A stretch of DNA of 64,000 bases from Agromyces sp. SYSU T00194 (lineage in GTDB: Bacteria > Actinomycetota > Actinomycetes > Actinomycetales > Microbacteriaceae). Shown one piece after another: positions 35,011 through 45,412 of this stretch. The position numbers and the translations under genes are program-made. The notes under the pieces were generated by a model. That model was not told where the DNA came from. It did not search any database and saw nothing but the letters and a program-made list of their open reading frames with translations. The stretch is taken from contig NZ_JBEPJZ010000002.1 of the NCBI RefSeq assembly GCF_040496035.1, positions 918,442-982,441 of the forward strand, in the 5' to 3' direction. Positions within the stretch are counted from its first letter, which is position 1. Every line of letters starts with the position of its first letter.

Positions 35011-35901
35011 CTACCGCGCGGCGCGGGCGACGGCGAGGAACTGCTCGATGCCGAGCTCCTCGCCACGAGCCTGCGGGTCGACGCCCGCGGCCTCGAGCAC
35101 GGCGGATGCCTCGGAGCTGGTGCCGCCCAGCACGCCCGCGAGCGCCTGTCGGAGCATCTTGCGACGCTGCTGGAAGGCGGCGTCGATGATCGCGAACGTG
35201 GCCTTCCGCTCGGCCTCGGTGCCGGGCTCGTCGTCGGCGCGTGCGAACCCGACGAGCACCGAGTCGACGTTCGGCACGGGCCAGAACACGGTGCGCGACA
35301 CCTGCCCGGCGACGCGCCAGTCGCCGTACCAGGCGGCCTTGGCGCTCGGCGCGCCGTAGACCTTCGACCCGGGGCGGGCGGCGAGCCGGTGGCCCACCTC
35401 GGCCTGCACCATGACGATGCCGCTCGCGAGCGACCCGAAGTGCTCGAGCAGGTGCAGGAGCACCGGCACGGAGACGTTGTACGGCAGGTTCGCGACCAGG
35501 CGCACGGGCGCGGCGGGCAGCTCGGTGACGCGCAGTGCATCGGCGTGCACGACGTCGATGCGGGTGCCCGGCTGCATGACGGCGACCGTGTGCGGCAGCT
35601 GCTCGGCGAGGCGCCCGTCGATCTCGACGGCCACGACGTGCGCGCCGGCCTCGAGCAGCCCGAGCGTGAGCGACCCGAGCCCGGGGCCGACCTCGAGCAC
35701 CACGTCGCCGGGGGCGACCTCGGCGAGCTGCACGATGCGCCGCACGGTGTTGGCGTCGTGCACGAAGTTCTGGCCGAGCTTCTTCGTCGGGCTCACGCCG
35801 AGGTGCGCGGCGAGGTCGCGGATCTCGGCCGGGCCGAGCAGGCGCGGTTCGGGCGCGGGCGCGCCGGAGGCATCCGTCGCCTCGTGCCGGTGCGCGTTCA
35901 T
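35011..35901 (-). CDS. rsmA: 16S rRNA dimethyladenosine transferase RsmA (KsgA)
   Basis: Dimethylates two adjacent adenines near the 3' end of 16S rRNA during 30S maturation; 296 residues. SAM-binding motif LEVGPGLGSLTLGLLE, the KKLGQNFVHDANTVRRIV N terminus and catalytic NLPYNVSVPVLLHLL are all present. A 30-residue variable N-terminal extension precedes the core. Follows tatD with a 25-base gap. Confidence 0.97.
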   Translation of the reverse strand: MNAHRHEATDASGAPAPEPRLLGPAEIRDLAAHLGVSPTKKLGQNFVHDANTVRRIVQLAEVAPGDVVLEVGPGLGSLTLGLLEAGAHVVAVEIDGRLAEQLPHTVAVMQPGTRIDVVHADALRVTELPAAPVRLVANLPYNVSVPVLLHLLEHFGSLASGIVMVQAEVGHRLAARPGSKVYGAPSAKAAWYGDWRVAGQVSRTVFWPVPNVDSVLVGFARADDEPGTEAERKATFAIIDAAFQQRRKMLRQALAGVLGGTSSEASAVLEAAGVDPQARGEELGIEQFLAVARAAR

Positions 35902-35926
35902 CGCCGTCCCCCCACGACCATGATGC

Positions 35927-36936
35927 TCACGCATCCCCGGGCGGCGCCACCGGTGCCGCGCCGCCGGCGCGCGAAACCGATGCCGCGCCGTCGGCACCGG
36001 AAGCCGGCTCCGCGCCGTCGGCACCCGAAACGTACCCCGCGCCATCGGCGCCCGACACCGGCGCCGCGTCCCACCGGCCGTACGCGCGCTCGGTGTTCGC
36101 CGCGATCGTCGCCGACAGCTCGTCGACGTCGGCGCCGAGCACCTCGGCCATGAACCGCACGGTGTGCGGCACGAGGTACGGCGCGTTCGGGCGCCCGCGG
36201 TTCGGGGCGGGCGTGAGGTACGGGGCATCCGTCTCGACCATGACGAGCTCGCGCGGCGCGGCGCGCAGCCCCTCGCGCAGGTTCTCGGCGTTCTTGAACG
36301 TCACGTTGCCCGCGAACGACAGGTACCAGCCGTGCTCGGCACAGACCGCGGCGAGCGCCGCGTCGCCCGAGAAGCAGTGGAACACGGTGCGCTCGGGCGC
36401 GCCGACCCGCAGCAGGGTCGCGACCACGTCGTCGTGCGCATCGCGGTCGTGGATCTGCAGGGCGAGGCCGTGGCGCTTCGCGATGTCGATGTGGGCCTCG
36501 AACGACGCGAACTGGGCGTCGCGCCCGTCGTCGCCGGTGCGGAACCAGTCGAGGCCGGTCTCCCCCACGGCGACGACGCGCGGCCGGGCGGCCAGCCCGT
36601 CGATCGCGGCGAGTGCGTCATCGAGGGCATCGGCGGCCGCGAGTTCGGGCGCGTCGTTCGGGTGGATCGCCACGGCCGCGAGCACCCGCGCATCACGCGA
36701 AGCGAGCTCCGCCGACCACTTCGACGTCGCCACGTCGGTACCGACCTGCACGACGCCCGCGATGCCGACCGCGCCCGCCCGATCGAGGTGCTCGGCGGGC
36801 GTGATCGGCATCGCCCCGTCGGCCACCTCGAGGTGGGTGTGGTTGTCGTAGACGGGAACCGCGAGCGGCTCGGGCGCCGCCGGGTAGGCCGGCGACCCGC
36901 CGTCGCGGGCAGCCCGGGAGCGGAGGTGGCCCGAGG

Positions 36937-36940
<4 letters not shown>
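35927..36940 (-). CDS. tatD: TatD family metal-dependent hydrolase with repetitive C-terminal tail
   Basis: Predicted deoxyribonuclease of the amidohydrolase fold, 337 residues. Metal ligands: DNHTHLE, VGETGLDW, LQIHDRDAHDDV, FHCFSGD and VETDAPYLTP. The core ends near residue 285; the remaining 50 residues repeat SGADGA-type units, and the DNA at about 35950-36065 is a degenerate tandem repeat. The GTG start (36940) overlaps the metG stop by four bases (GTGA). N-terminal 30 residues before the first HxH are not conserved, so an internal start is possible. Confidence 0.9.
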
Positions 36941-38496
<1,556 letters not shown>

Positions 38497-38538
38497 GCCC
38501 TCGATTCTATTGGGGGCGGCGGATGCCCCGAGCCCGTG

Positions 38539-39636
38539 TTACCTCGCCGCGGAGCGCCCTCCCCCGCCGCCTGCGGCGGCCGCGCGACGGGCGTGCGCCG
38601 TGGGGCTCGCGACCACCGGCGGCAGGTGCTCCTGCACCTCCAGGTGCTCGTGCACCGTGGGCACGTCGAGCGTCGACTCCTGCTCCTTGAGGGCCGGACC
38701 GCGCACCTTCTGCCCGGGGTAGTCCACCAGCTGCATGCCGATCACGATCTTGCCCGGCGCCTCGCGCTTCTCCATCGCGCGGTAGGCGTCCTGCACGCGC
38801 TCGAGCGGGAAGATGTCGGCGACGGGCAGCCGGATCTGCCGGTCCTCCACGAGCCGCGCGACCCGCTCGAGCGTGATCATGTCGCCCGCGGAGGCCCTCG
38901 CCACGCCGCGCTCGTCTACCGCGTCCCAGTCGGTCAGGGTCGTGATGCGCTGTGGCGGCACGCCGAGCGCCTCGGCGACCGCGACGTCGCCGGCGCCGAG
39001 GAAGTCGATGAACGCGTCGACCCCCTGGGGCGCCTCCTCGCGGAGTCGGGCGGCGAGGTCGTCGCCGTAGGCGAGCGGATGCACCCCGAGCTGCCGCAGG
39101 AAGTCGAACCGCTCGGGCACCGACGTGCCGAACACGGTCGCGCCCCGCTGCACGGCGATCTGCGCCGCGATGCAGCCGAGCCCACCGGCGGCCGCGGTGA
39201 TGACGACCGTGTCGCCCTCGCCGACGCCCGTCTGCCGCAGCGCGCCCCACGCGGTGGTGCCCGCCACGTACAGCGAGCCCGCGACCTCCCAGGTCACGTG
39301 CGGGGGCTTCTTCATCAGCTGCGAGTCGGGCACCGCGACGAACGTCGCCTGCGCGCCCTCGGCCCACCCCATCACGGCGTCGTTCGGGTGGAACCGGGTC
39401 ACCCCCGGACCGACCGCGGCGACGATGCCGGCCAGGTCGCGCCCCTCGCCGGCCGGGAACGTCGACGGCGAGCGATCGGGGTGCTCCCCGCGCCGCCGGG
39501 CGCTCTCGACGGGGTTGACCCCGGATGCGACCACCTCGACGAGCACCTCGCCGGGGCCCGGCCGCGGCGCGTCGACCTCGACGACCTCGAGCACTTCCGG
39601 GCCGCCGAACCTGTTGAACTGAACTGCCTGTGCCAT
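38539..39636 (-). CDS. NADP-dependent zinc-free oxidoreductase (quinone reductase-like)
   Basis: MDR-superfamily enzyme of 365 residues. N-terminal GroES-like fold (MAQAVQFNRFGGPEVLEVVE), nucleotide-binding TAAAGGLGCIAAQIAVQRGA and a domain end near GKIVIGMQL; the structural-zinc Cys residues are absent. The last 45 residues form an unusual Ala/Arg/Gly-rich tail. ATG 39636 follows GGAGG. Likely reduces quinones or enones; substrate unknown. Confidence 0.88.
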   Translation of the reverse strand: MAQAVQFNRFGGPEVLEVVEVDAPRPGPGEVLVEVVASGVNPVESARRRGEHPDRSPSTFPAGEGRDLAGIVAAVGPGVTRFHPNDAVMGWAEGAQATFVAVPDSQLMKKPPHVTWEVAGSLYVAGTTAWGALRQTGVGEGDTVVITAAAGGLGCIAAQIAVQRGATVFGTSVPERFDFLRQLGVHPLAYGDDLAARLREEAPQGVDAFIDFLGAGDVAVAEALGVPPQRITTLTDWDAVDERGVARASAGDMITLERVARLVEDRQIRLPVADIFPLERVQDAYRAMEKREAPGKIVIGMQLVDYPGQKVRGPALKEQESTLDVPTVHEHLEVQEHLPPVVASPTAHARRAAAAGGGGGRSAAR

Positions 39637-39807
39637 CACGCACCTCCAACTTCCGTTATCGGTGCCTCCACGTCCCATTGTCCCCCCTTCGGGGGTGGAT
39701 GGGCTGGGAATCGGCGGGGATTCCGAGCGAGGCTCATTCGTCGGGCGGGCGCAGGCCGGCGCGCGCAGGCCGGCGCACGAGGCGCGGCCCACGCGCGCCG
39801 GCGCGGA

Positions 39808-40632
39808 TCAGCGCCCGTCGCGCGCGGCGAGCGCCGCCTCGTACAGCTCCCGCTTGCCGAGGCCGGTGTCGGCGGCGACCTCCGCGGCGGCGTGCTTCAG
39901 CCGGGCGCCGCCGGCGACGAGGGCCTGCACGCGCGTCAGCGCCTCGGCGGCATCCGCCTGCTTCGGCTCGGCCCCGGCGACCACGATGCAGATCTCGCCG
40001 CGCACGCCGTGCTCGGCCCAGGCCGCCAGTTCGCGCAGCCCGCCGCGGCGCACCTCCTCGTGCAGCTTCGTGAGCTCGCGGGCCACGGCCGCACGGCGCT
40101 CGTCGCCGAACGCCTCGGCCAGGTCGGCGAGGCTCGCGGCGATGCGGCTCGGCGCCTCGAAGAAGACGAGCGTGCGCGGGTCGTCGGCGAGGTCGGCGAG
40201 TCGCCGCATGCGCTCCCCGTGCTTGCGCGGCAGGAACCCCTCGAACGCGAACCGGTCGGTCGGCAGGCCGGAGATCGACAGGGCGGTCACGACCGCGCTC
40301 GGGCCGGGGATGCAGGTGACCCGCACGTCGGCCTCGACCGCGGCCTCGACCAGCGGGAACCCGGGGTCGGAGACCGTGGGCATGCCCGCGTCGGTCAGCA
40401 CGAGCACGTCGGCGTCGCGCGCGTGCGCGACGAGCTCCGCCGCGCGTGCGCGCTCGTTGTGCTCGTGCAGCGGAATGAGGCGGGGACGGTTCGCGATGCC
40501 GAGCGCGGCGAGCAGTCGCTGGGTCACCCGGGTGTCCTCGGATGCCACGACGGTCGCCTCGGCGAGCGCATCGCGCAGCCGGGCCGACGCGTCGCCGAGG
40601 TTGCCGATGGGCGTCGCCGCGAGGATGATCAC
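39808..40632 (-). CDS. rsmI: 16S rRNA (cytidine1402-2'-O)-methyltransferase
   Basis: Tetrapyrrole-methylase-fold rRNA methyltransferase; 274 residues. Visible: ILAATPIGNLGDAS, ASEDTRVTQRLL, VSDAGMPTVSDPG-like VLTDAGMPTVSDPG, and CIPGPSAVVTALS. Starts at GTG; two adjacent GTG codons (40635, 40632) are possible. Divergent from the mannosyltransferase gene with about 55 bp between, the usual actinobacterial arrangement. Confidence 0.95.
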   Translation of the reverse strand: MIILAATPIGNLGDASARLRDALAEATVVASEDTRVTQRLLAALGIANRPRLIPLHEHNERARAAELVAHARDADVLVLTDAGMPTVSDPGFPLVEAAVEADVRVTCIPGPSAVVTALSISGLPTDRFAFEGFLPRKHGERMRRLADLADDPRTLVFFEAPSRIAASLADLAEAFGDERRAAVARELTKLHEEVRRGGLRELAAWAEHGVRGEICIVVAGAEPKQADAAEALTRVQALVAGGARLKHAAAEVAADTGLGKRELYEAALAARDGR

Positions 40633-40673
40633 CACCCCAGTGTGCCCGACCGATGCGGGCGGCGCCCGTGGCC

Positions 40674-40679
40674 TAGCAT
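40674..40679 (+). promoter_or_regulatory. Likely -10 box of the mannosyltransferase gene
   Basis: TAGCAT lies eight bases before the ATG at 40688, so the transcript would be leaderless or nearly so. A short GGG is the only ribosome-site candidate. Confidence 0.4.
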
Positions 40680-40687
40680 GATGCGGG

Positions 40688-42487
40688 ATGGCTGTGCAGG
40701 ACGCCCACGGCCCCGAGTCGGGCGCGGTCCCGGCGCGCCGCGACGACGGCGGGGCGCCCGCGACGGACGGCGCCTCGGCCCCGACCACGGCTGCCGGGCG
40801 CACGTCGCCGGAGCGGCATCCGCCCGTGCCCGGCCTCTCGCTGCCCGAGTCGGCGTACCTCGCCGGACGGCCCGCGGCCCGGACGGCGCCCCCGTCGCAC
40901 CCCTCCGAACCCGCCGAACCCGCCGACGACACCCCGGGCGGCAGCACGCTCGACGCCTGGTGGGCGCGCGTGCTCTCGACCCCGCGCCGGCAACGCCTCT
41001 GGTACTGGGGCGGACCGATCCTCGTGACGCTCATCGCCGCCGTGCTGCGGTTCTGGAACCTCGGGCATCCGCAGCAGATCGTGTTCGACGAGACCTACTA
41101 CGTCAAGGACGCGTGGACGCTGTGGCACCTCGGCTACGAGGCGCGCTGGCCCGAGGGCGCCGACGAGGGCTTCGCCGCGGGCGACACCGACACGTACCTC
41201 GACGAGGGCTCGTACGTCGTGCACCCGCCGCTCGGCAAGTGGCTGATCGGGCTCGGCATGGCCGCGTTTGGCGCCGACGCCGCCTTCTGGTGGCGCGCCT
41301 CGACCGCGCTGGCGGGCACGCTCGCCGTGTTCTTCGTCACGATCGTCGCGCGACGCCTCACCGGTACCACGGCGATCGCCGTGCTGACCGGCCTGTTCCT
41401 CGCCATCGACGGCAACGCGATCGTGATGTCGCGCGTCGCGCTGCTCGACGGCTGGCTCATGCTGTTCGCGCTGCTCGGGTTCTGGTTCGTGCTGCTCGAC
41501 CGCGACCGCACCTGGCGGAGGCTCTCGCGCTCGGTCGTGTCGGCCCGCGCGGGCAGTCGCGAGTCCGCGGTGGGCCCCGCCCTGTGGAACCGCCCATGGG
41601 TGCTCGCCGCGGGCGCCGCGTTCGGCGCCGCCTGCGCGGTGAAGTGGTCGGGCGTCTGGTTCCTCGCCGCGTTCGGCCTGTACCTCGTGCTCGTCGACGC
41701 GCTGGCCCGTCGCCGCCTCGGCGTCTCGTTCTGGCTGAGCGGCGGCATCCTGAAGCAGGGGCCGATCACGTTCCTGCTGTACGTGCCCGTCGCGCTCGCC
41801 GTGTACCTCGCGAGCTGGACCGGCTGGCTCGCGACCGACGGCGGCTACTACCGGCAGTGGGCCGCCGACCCCGACAACGCGATCGGCGCGCAGCTCGACT
41901 GGGTGCCGTCGGCGATCCAGTCGCTCTGGCACTACCACGAGTCGGCGTACGGGTACCACGTGGGCCTGCACTCGGAGCATCCGTGGCAGTCGAGCCCGCT
42001 CACGTGGCTGCTGATGATCCGGCCCGTCGCGATGTACCTGTCGACCGACCCGGCGTCGTGCGCGGCCGACGCGTGCCGCGAGGTCATCACCGGGCTCGGC
42101 AACCCCCTGCTGTGGTGGGGTGCCGCGCTCGCGGTCGGGTACCTGCTCTACCGGCTCGTGCGGTACCGGGAGTGGCAGGTCGGCGCGATCCTGCTCGGCG
42201 TGGCGGCCGGGTACCTGCCGTGGCTGATGTACCTCGACCGCACGGTGTTCCAGTTCTACTCGATCGCGTTCCAGCCGTTCACGTTCCTCGCGCTGGGGTA
42301 CGCGGCGCACGTGATCCTCGGCCGGCGCGACGACCCGTGGTGGAAGCGCGACCGCGGCATCGGCGTGATCGCGGTCTTCACGGTGTTCGCGGTGCTCGTC
42401 TCGGCGTTCTACTACCCGCTCTGGACCGGCATCCCGATGGACGAGACGTTCTGGCGCCTGCACGTCTGGCTCCCGGGCTGGAGCTGA
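40688..42487 (+). CDS. pmt: Protein O-mannosyltransferase (GT39)
   Basis: Integral membrane GT-C enzyme of 599 residues transferring mannose from polyprenyl-phosphate mannose to exported proteins. Residues 1-85 are a disordered Pro/Ala-rich cytoplasmic region. The first extracytoplasmic loop has the catalytic FDETYYVKDAWTL Asp-Glu pair, followed by VHPPLGKWLIGLG. About 10-11 helices and the late WYWGNPLLWWG-like segment follow (here GLGNPLLWWGAA). Opposite rsmI, as in Mycobacterium and Corynebacterium. Confidence 0.94.
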   Translation: MAVQDAHGPESGAVPARRDDGGAPATDGASAPTTAAGRTSPERHPPVPGLSLPESAYLAGRPAARTAPPSHPSEPAEPADDTPGGSTLDAWWARVLSTPRRQRLWYWGGPILVTLIAAVLRFWNLGHPQQIVFDETYYVKDAWTLWHLGYEARWPEGADEGFAAGDTDTYLDEGSYVVHPPLGKWLIGLGMAAFGADAAFWWRASTALAGTLAVFFVTIVARRLTGTTAIAVLTGLFLAIDGNAIVMSRVALLDGWLMLFALLGFWFVLLDRDRTWRRLSRSVVSARAGSRESAVGPALWNRPWVLAAGAAFGAACAVKWSGVWFLAAFGLYLVLVDALARRRLGVSFWLSGGILKQGPITFLLYVPVALAVYLASWTGWLATDGGYYRQWAADPDNAIGAQLDWVPSAIQSLWHYHESAYGYHVGLHSEHPWQSSPLTWLLMIRPVAMYLSTDPASCAADACREVITGLGNPLLWWGAALAVGYLLYRLVRYREWQVGAILLGVAAGYLPWLMYLDRTVFQFYSIAFQPFTFLALGYAAHVILGRRDDPWWKRDRGIGVIAVFTVFAVLVSAFYYPLWTGIPMDETFWRLHVWLPGWS

Positions 42488-42686
42488 CCTCCGCGTCTCG
42501 GCGTGCGCCGCGGGGGTGCCGCTGTTCAGGAACGACGAACGGCCGGCGGAGGAATGCTGCGCGCCCGGCGCCGGAAACCGCCGGTTCCGGCCACCCGGGC
42601 CGGAAATCCGGCCAATCCGTGCGGGGGCCCCGCCACGGGTCCTGAAAAGCGACACCACCCTCGCGCGACCGCAGCATGATGGGGGG

Positions 42687-43238
42687 ATGCAGCCGAGCGA
42701 CACCGCCCTCATCGTGATCGACGTCCAGCAGGGGTTCGACGACCCGCGCTGGGGGCCGCGGAACGCCCCCGGCGCCGAGGCGAACATCGAGCGACTGCTG
42801 GCGGCATGGGCGGATGCCTCGCAGCCGGTCGTCCTCGTGCGCCACGACTCCCGGGAGCACGGCTCGCCGCTGCGCCCGGGGCAGCCCGGCAACGACCTGC
42901 GGCCGTTCGTGGCGGGCGCGGCGCACGAGCTGCTCGTCACGAAGCACGTGAACTCGGCGTTCCACGGCGACCCCGACCTCGAGGGATGGCTCACCGCCCG
43001 TGGCATCCGGCGCATCGTGCTCTGCGGCGTGCAGACGAACATGTGCGTCGAGACGACCGCACGCGTCGGCGGCAACCTCGGCTTCGACGTGACCGTCGCG
43101 CTCGACGCCACCCACACCTTCGACCTGGAGGGGCCGGGCGGCCTGCGCCTCACCGCCGACGAGCTCGCCACCGCGACCGCCGTGAACCTCGCCGGCGGCG
43201 GCTTCGCCCGCATCGCCGCCACCGCCGACCTCACCTGA
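42687..43238 (+). CDS. Cysteine hydrolase of the isochorismatase family
   Basis: 183-residue alpha/beta hydrolase-like enzyme. The catalytic triad is visible: Asp in LIVIDVQQGF, Lys in VTKHVNSAF, Cys in GVQTNMCVETTAR, with the cis-peptide region before it. Such enzymes hydrolyse nicotinamide, isochorismate or similar amides/ethers; the substrate is not predictable. ATG 42687 follows GGGGGG. The gap upstream (42488-42686) contains GC-rich inverted repeats such as GGCCGG-AAAT-CCGGCC, possibly the pmt terminator. Confidence 0.88.
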   Translation: MQPSDTALIVIDVQQGFDDPRWGPRNAPGAEANIERLLAAWADASQPVVLVRHDSREHGSPLRPGQPGNDLRPFVAGAAHELLVTKHVNSAFHGDPDLEGWLTARGIRRIVLCGVQTNMCVETTARVGGNLGFDVTVALDATHTFDLEGPGGLRLTADELATATAVNLAGGGFARIAATADLT

Positions 43239-43268
43239 GGCCCACCCGAGCGGGCACCACCGCCTGTA

Positions 43269-43349
43269 CGCGGATGCGGAGATCTACGGCGACACGCCGC
43301 GACAGGCTCCGGCGCCACCGGCGAGTCGCGCGGCATCTCCGCATCCGCG
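43269..43349. repeat. Perfect 15-bp inverted repeat with internal hairpin upstream of metY
   Basis: CGCGGATGCGGAGAT (43269-43283) and ATCTCCGCATCCGCG (43335-43349) are exact reverse complements separated by 51 bases. A second stem CGGCG/CGCCG (43287-43291, 43295-43299) lies inside. It is in the 217-bp gap between the hydrolase and metY, ending about 105 bases before the metY start. Confidence 0.8.
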
Positions 43350-43455
43350 CACACGGCCGGGCAACGCGGTCGCCACGGGCCCGAGCACGCGCCCGCGTTT
43401 CGCTCGATTACGCAGGCGTCCGGACAACGCCATCCGCGCCACTACGGTGGAGCGC

Positions 43456-44748
43456 ATGGCAGACCGCGAATACGGCTTCAAGACGCGTGCGATCCACGCG
43501 GGCAACATCCCCGATGCGGTGCACGGCAGCCGGGCGCTGCCGATCCACCAGTCGACCGCCTTCGTCTTCGACGACACGGCGGATGCGGCCGCGCGCTTCG
43601 CGCTGCAGAAGTACGGCAACATCTACTCCCGCCTCGCGAACCCGACCGTGGCGAGCTTCGAGGAGCGCGTCGCGAGCCTCGAGGGCGGCCTCGGCGCGGT
43701 CGCCACGGCGAGCGGCCTGAGCGCGCAGTACATCACCTTCGCGAGCCTCGCCGGTGCGGGCGACCACATCGTGGCATCCGCGAACCTCTACGGCGGGTCG
43801 ATCACGCAGCTCGACGTGACGCTGCGCCGCTTCGGCATCGAGACCACGTTCGTGCAGTCGTCCGACCCGGCCGACTACGCCGCCGCGATCACCGAGCACA
43901 CGAAGGCGCTGTTCGTCGAGACCATCGCGAACCCGTCGGGCGAGATCGCCGACCTCGAGGGCCTCGCCGACGTCGCGCGCGCCCATGGCGTTCCGTTCAT
44001 CGTCGACTCGACCATCGCCACCCCCTACCTCAACCGCCCGATCGAGTGGGGCGCCGACATCGTCACCCACTCGGCCACGAAGTTCATCGGCGGCCACGGC
44101 ACGACCCTCGGCGGCGTGGTCGTCGAGTCGGGCCGGTTCGACTGGCACTCCGACAAGTTCCCGCTGTTCAACCAGCCGGTGCCGAGCTACGGCGGCCTGC
44201 AGTGGAACGGCAACTTCGGCGAGTACGCGTTCCTCACGCGCCTGCGCGCCGAGCAGCTGCGCGACATCGGCCCGGCGCTCAGCCCGCACAGCGCGTGGCT
44301 GCTGGCGCAGGGCGTCGAGACGCTGCCGTACCGCATCCAGGCGCACGTCGACAACGCGCGCGCCGTGGCCGAGTGGCTCGAGCAGGACGACCGCGTCGCC
44401 CAGGTCTGGTGGGCGGGCCTGCCGAACCACCCGCACCACGACCGGGCGCAGAAGTACCTGCCGAAGGGCCCGGGCTCGGTGTTCAGCTTCGAGGTGAAGG
44501 GCGGCCGCGCCGTCGGCCAGAAGCTCATCGAGTCGGTGAACCTCGCCAGCCACCTCGCCAACATCGGCGACGCGAAGACGCTCATCATCCACCCCGCGTC
44601 GACCACGCACGCGCAGCTGACCGAGCAGCAGCTCGTCGACGCCGGCGTGCTCCCCGGCGTGGTGCGCATTAGCGTGGGCATCGAAGACGTCGAGGACATC
44701 ATCGACGATCTCGACCAGGCCCTCGCGGCCGCGACCGGAGGCGAATGA
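43456..44748 (+). CDS. metY: O-acetylhomoserine sulfhydrylase (MetY-type)
   Basis: PLP enzyme of the Cys/Met metabolism family making homocysteine (or methionine) from O-acetylhomoserine and sulfide; 430 residues. Features: FKTRAIHAGNIPDAVHGSRA, IYSRLANPTV, the PLP Lys in THSATKFIGGHGTTLGG, and a HPASTTHAQLTEQQ motif typical of MetY rather than MetB. ATG 43456 follows GGAG. Coupled by overlap to a CoA-binding protein gene, a common actinobacterial pair. Confidence 0.95.
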   Translation: MADREYGFKTRAIHAGNIPDAVHGSRALPIHQSTAFVFDDTADAAARFALQKYGNIYSRLANPTVASFEERVASLEGGLGAVATASGLSAQYITFASLAGAGDHIVASANLYGGSITQLDVTLRRFGIETTFVQSSDPADYAAAITEHTKALFVETIANPSGEIADLEGLADVARAHGVPFIVDSTIATPYLNRPIEWGADIVTHSATKFIGGHGTTLGGVVVESGRFDWHSDKFPLFNQPVPSYGGLQWNGNFGEYAFLTRLRAEQLRDIGPALSPHSAWLLAQGVETLPYRIQAHVDNARAVAEWLEQDDRVAQVWWAGLPNHPHHDRAQKYLPKGPGSVFSFEVKGGRAVGQKLIESVNLASHLANIGDAKTLIIHPASTTHAQLTEQQLVDAGVLPGVVRISVGIEDVEDIIDDLDQALAAATGGE

Positions 44749-45353
44749 TGAGCACGGCGACGGATGCCACGAGCACGACGACCACGACCGACGACGTCGA
44801 GACGGTGCGCCTGGTCAACGGCCTGAGCTGCGAGATGCCGGCGAACTCGCCACTGGCGAAGCTGCTGCGCTCGCAGCGCACCTGGGAGGGGCCCGACGCG
44901 AAGGAACGCCTCGGCATCCTGCGGAAGGCGAAGTCCATCGCGATCGTGGGCGCCTCGTCGAACCCGGCCCGCTCGAGCTACTTCGTCTCGACGTACCTGC
45001 TGCAGTCGACCGACTACCGCGTCTACTTCGTGAACCCGAACGCGACCGAGATCCTCGGCCAGCCGGTCTACCCCGACCTGGCGTCGCTGCCGGAGGTGCC
45101 CGACATCGTCGACGTGTTCCGTCGCGGCAGCGACATCCCGAGCGTGGTCGACGACGTCCTGGCGTCCGGCGCGAAGACGATCTGGGTGCAGCTCGGCATC
45201 TGGAACGAGGAGGCCGCGTACTACGGCGAGGAGCAGGGCCTGACGGTGGTCATGGACCGCTGCATCAAGGTCGAGCACGCCCGCTTCCACGGCGGCCTGC
45301 ACCTGCTCGGGTTCGACACCGGCCAGATCACGAGCCGCAAGACCCTGCGCTGA
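44748..45353 (+). CDS. CoA-binding (succinyl-CoA synthetase alpha N-domain type) protein
   Basis: 201-residue protein with a Rossmann-like CoA-binding domain: SIAIVGASSNPARSSYFVSTYL, VYFVNPNATEILGQPVYPDL, VDVFRRGSDIP and MDRCIKVEH. The N-terminal 50 residues carry a Thr-rich stretch and a short conserved-looking segment. Two adjacent ATGs (44745, 44748) overlap the metY stop; the second sits six bases after GGAGG. Probably a cofactor or regulator of sulfur metabolism, from the pairing with metY. Confidence 0.9.
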   Translation: MSTATDATSTTTTTDDVETVRLVNGLSCEMPANSPLAKLLRSQRTWEGPDAKERLGILRKAKSIAIVGASSNPARSSYFVSTYLLQSTDYRVYFVNPNATEILGQPVYPDLASLPEVPDIVDVFRRGSDIPSVVDDVLASGAKTIWVQLGIWNEEAAYYGEEQGLTVVMDRCIKVEHARFHGGLHLLGFDTGQITSRKTLR

Positions 45354-45380
45354 CCCTGCGCTGACCCGAGCGGGTTCGCC

Positions 45381-45408
45381 CGGGCGGATGCCCCGGGGCA
45401 TCCGCCCG
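45381..45408. terminator. 28-bp perfect palindrome between convergent genes
   Basis: The sequence CGGGCGGATGCCCC followed at once by its reverse complement GGGGCATCCGCCCG. It lies between the converging CoA-binding and CaCA genes, five bases from the CaCA stop, so it probably terminates both. It contains both orientations of the octamer CGGATGCC. Confidence 0.75.
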
Positions 45409-45412
45409 CCCG

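Noticed and set aside
43350..43455. SAM riboswitch upstream of metY
   Set aside because: No recognisable SAM-I, SAM-II or SAM-IV core pairing could be found by eye.
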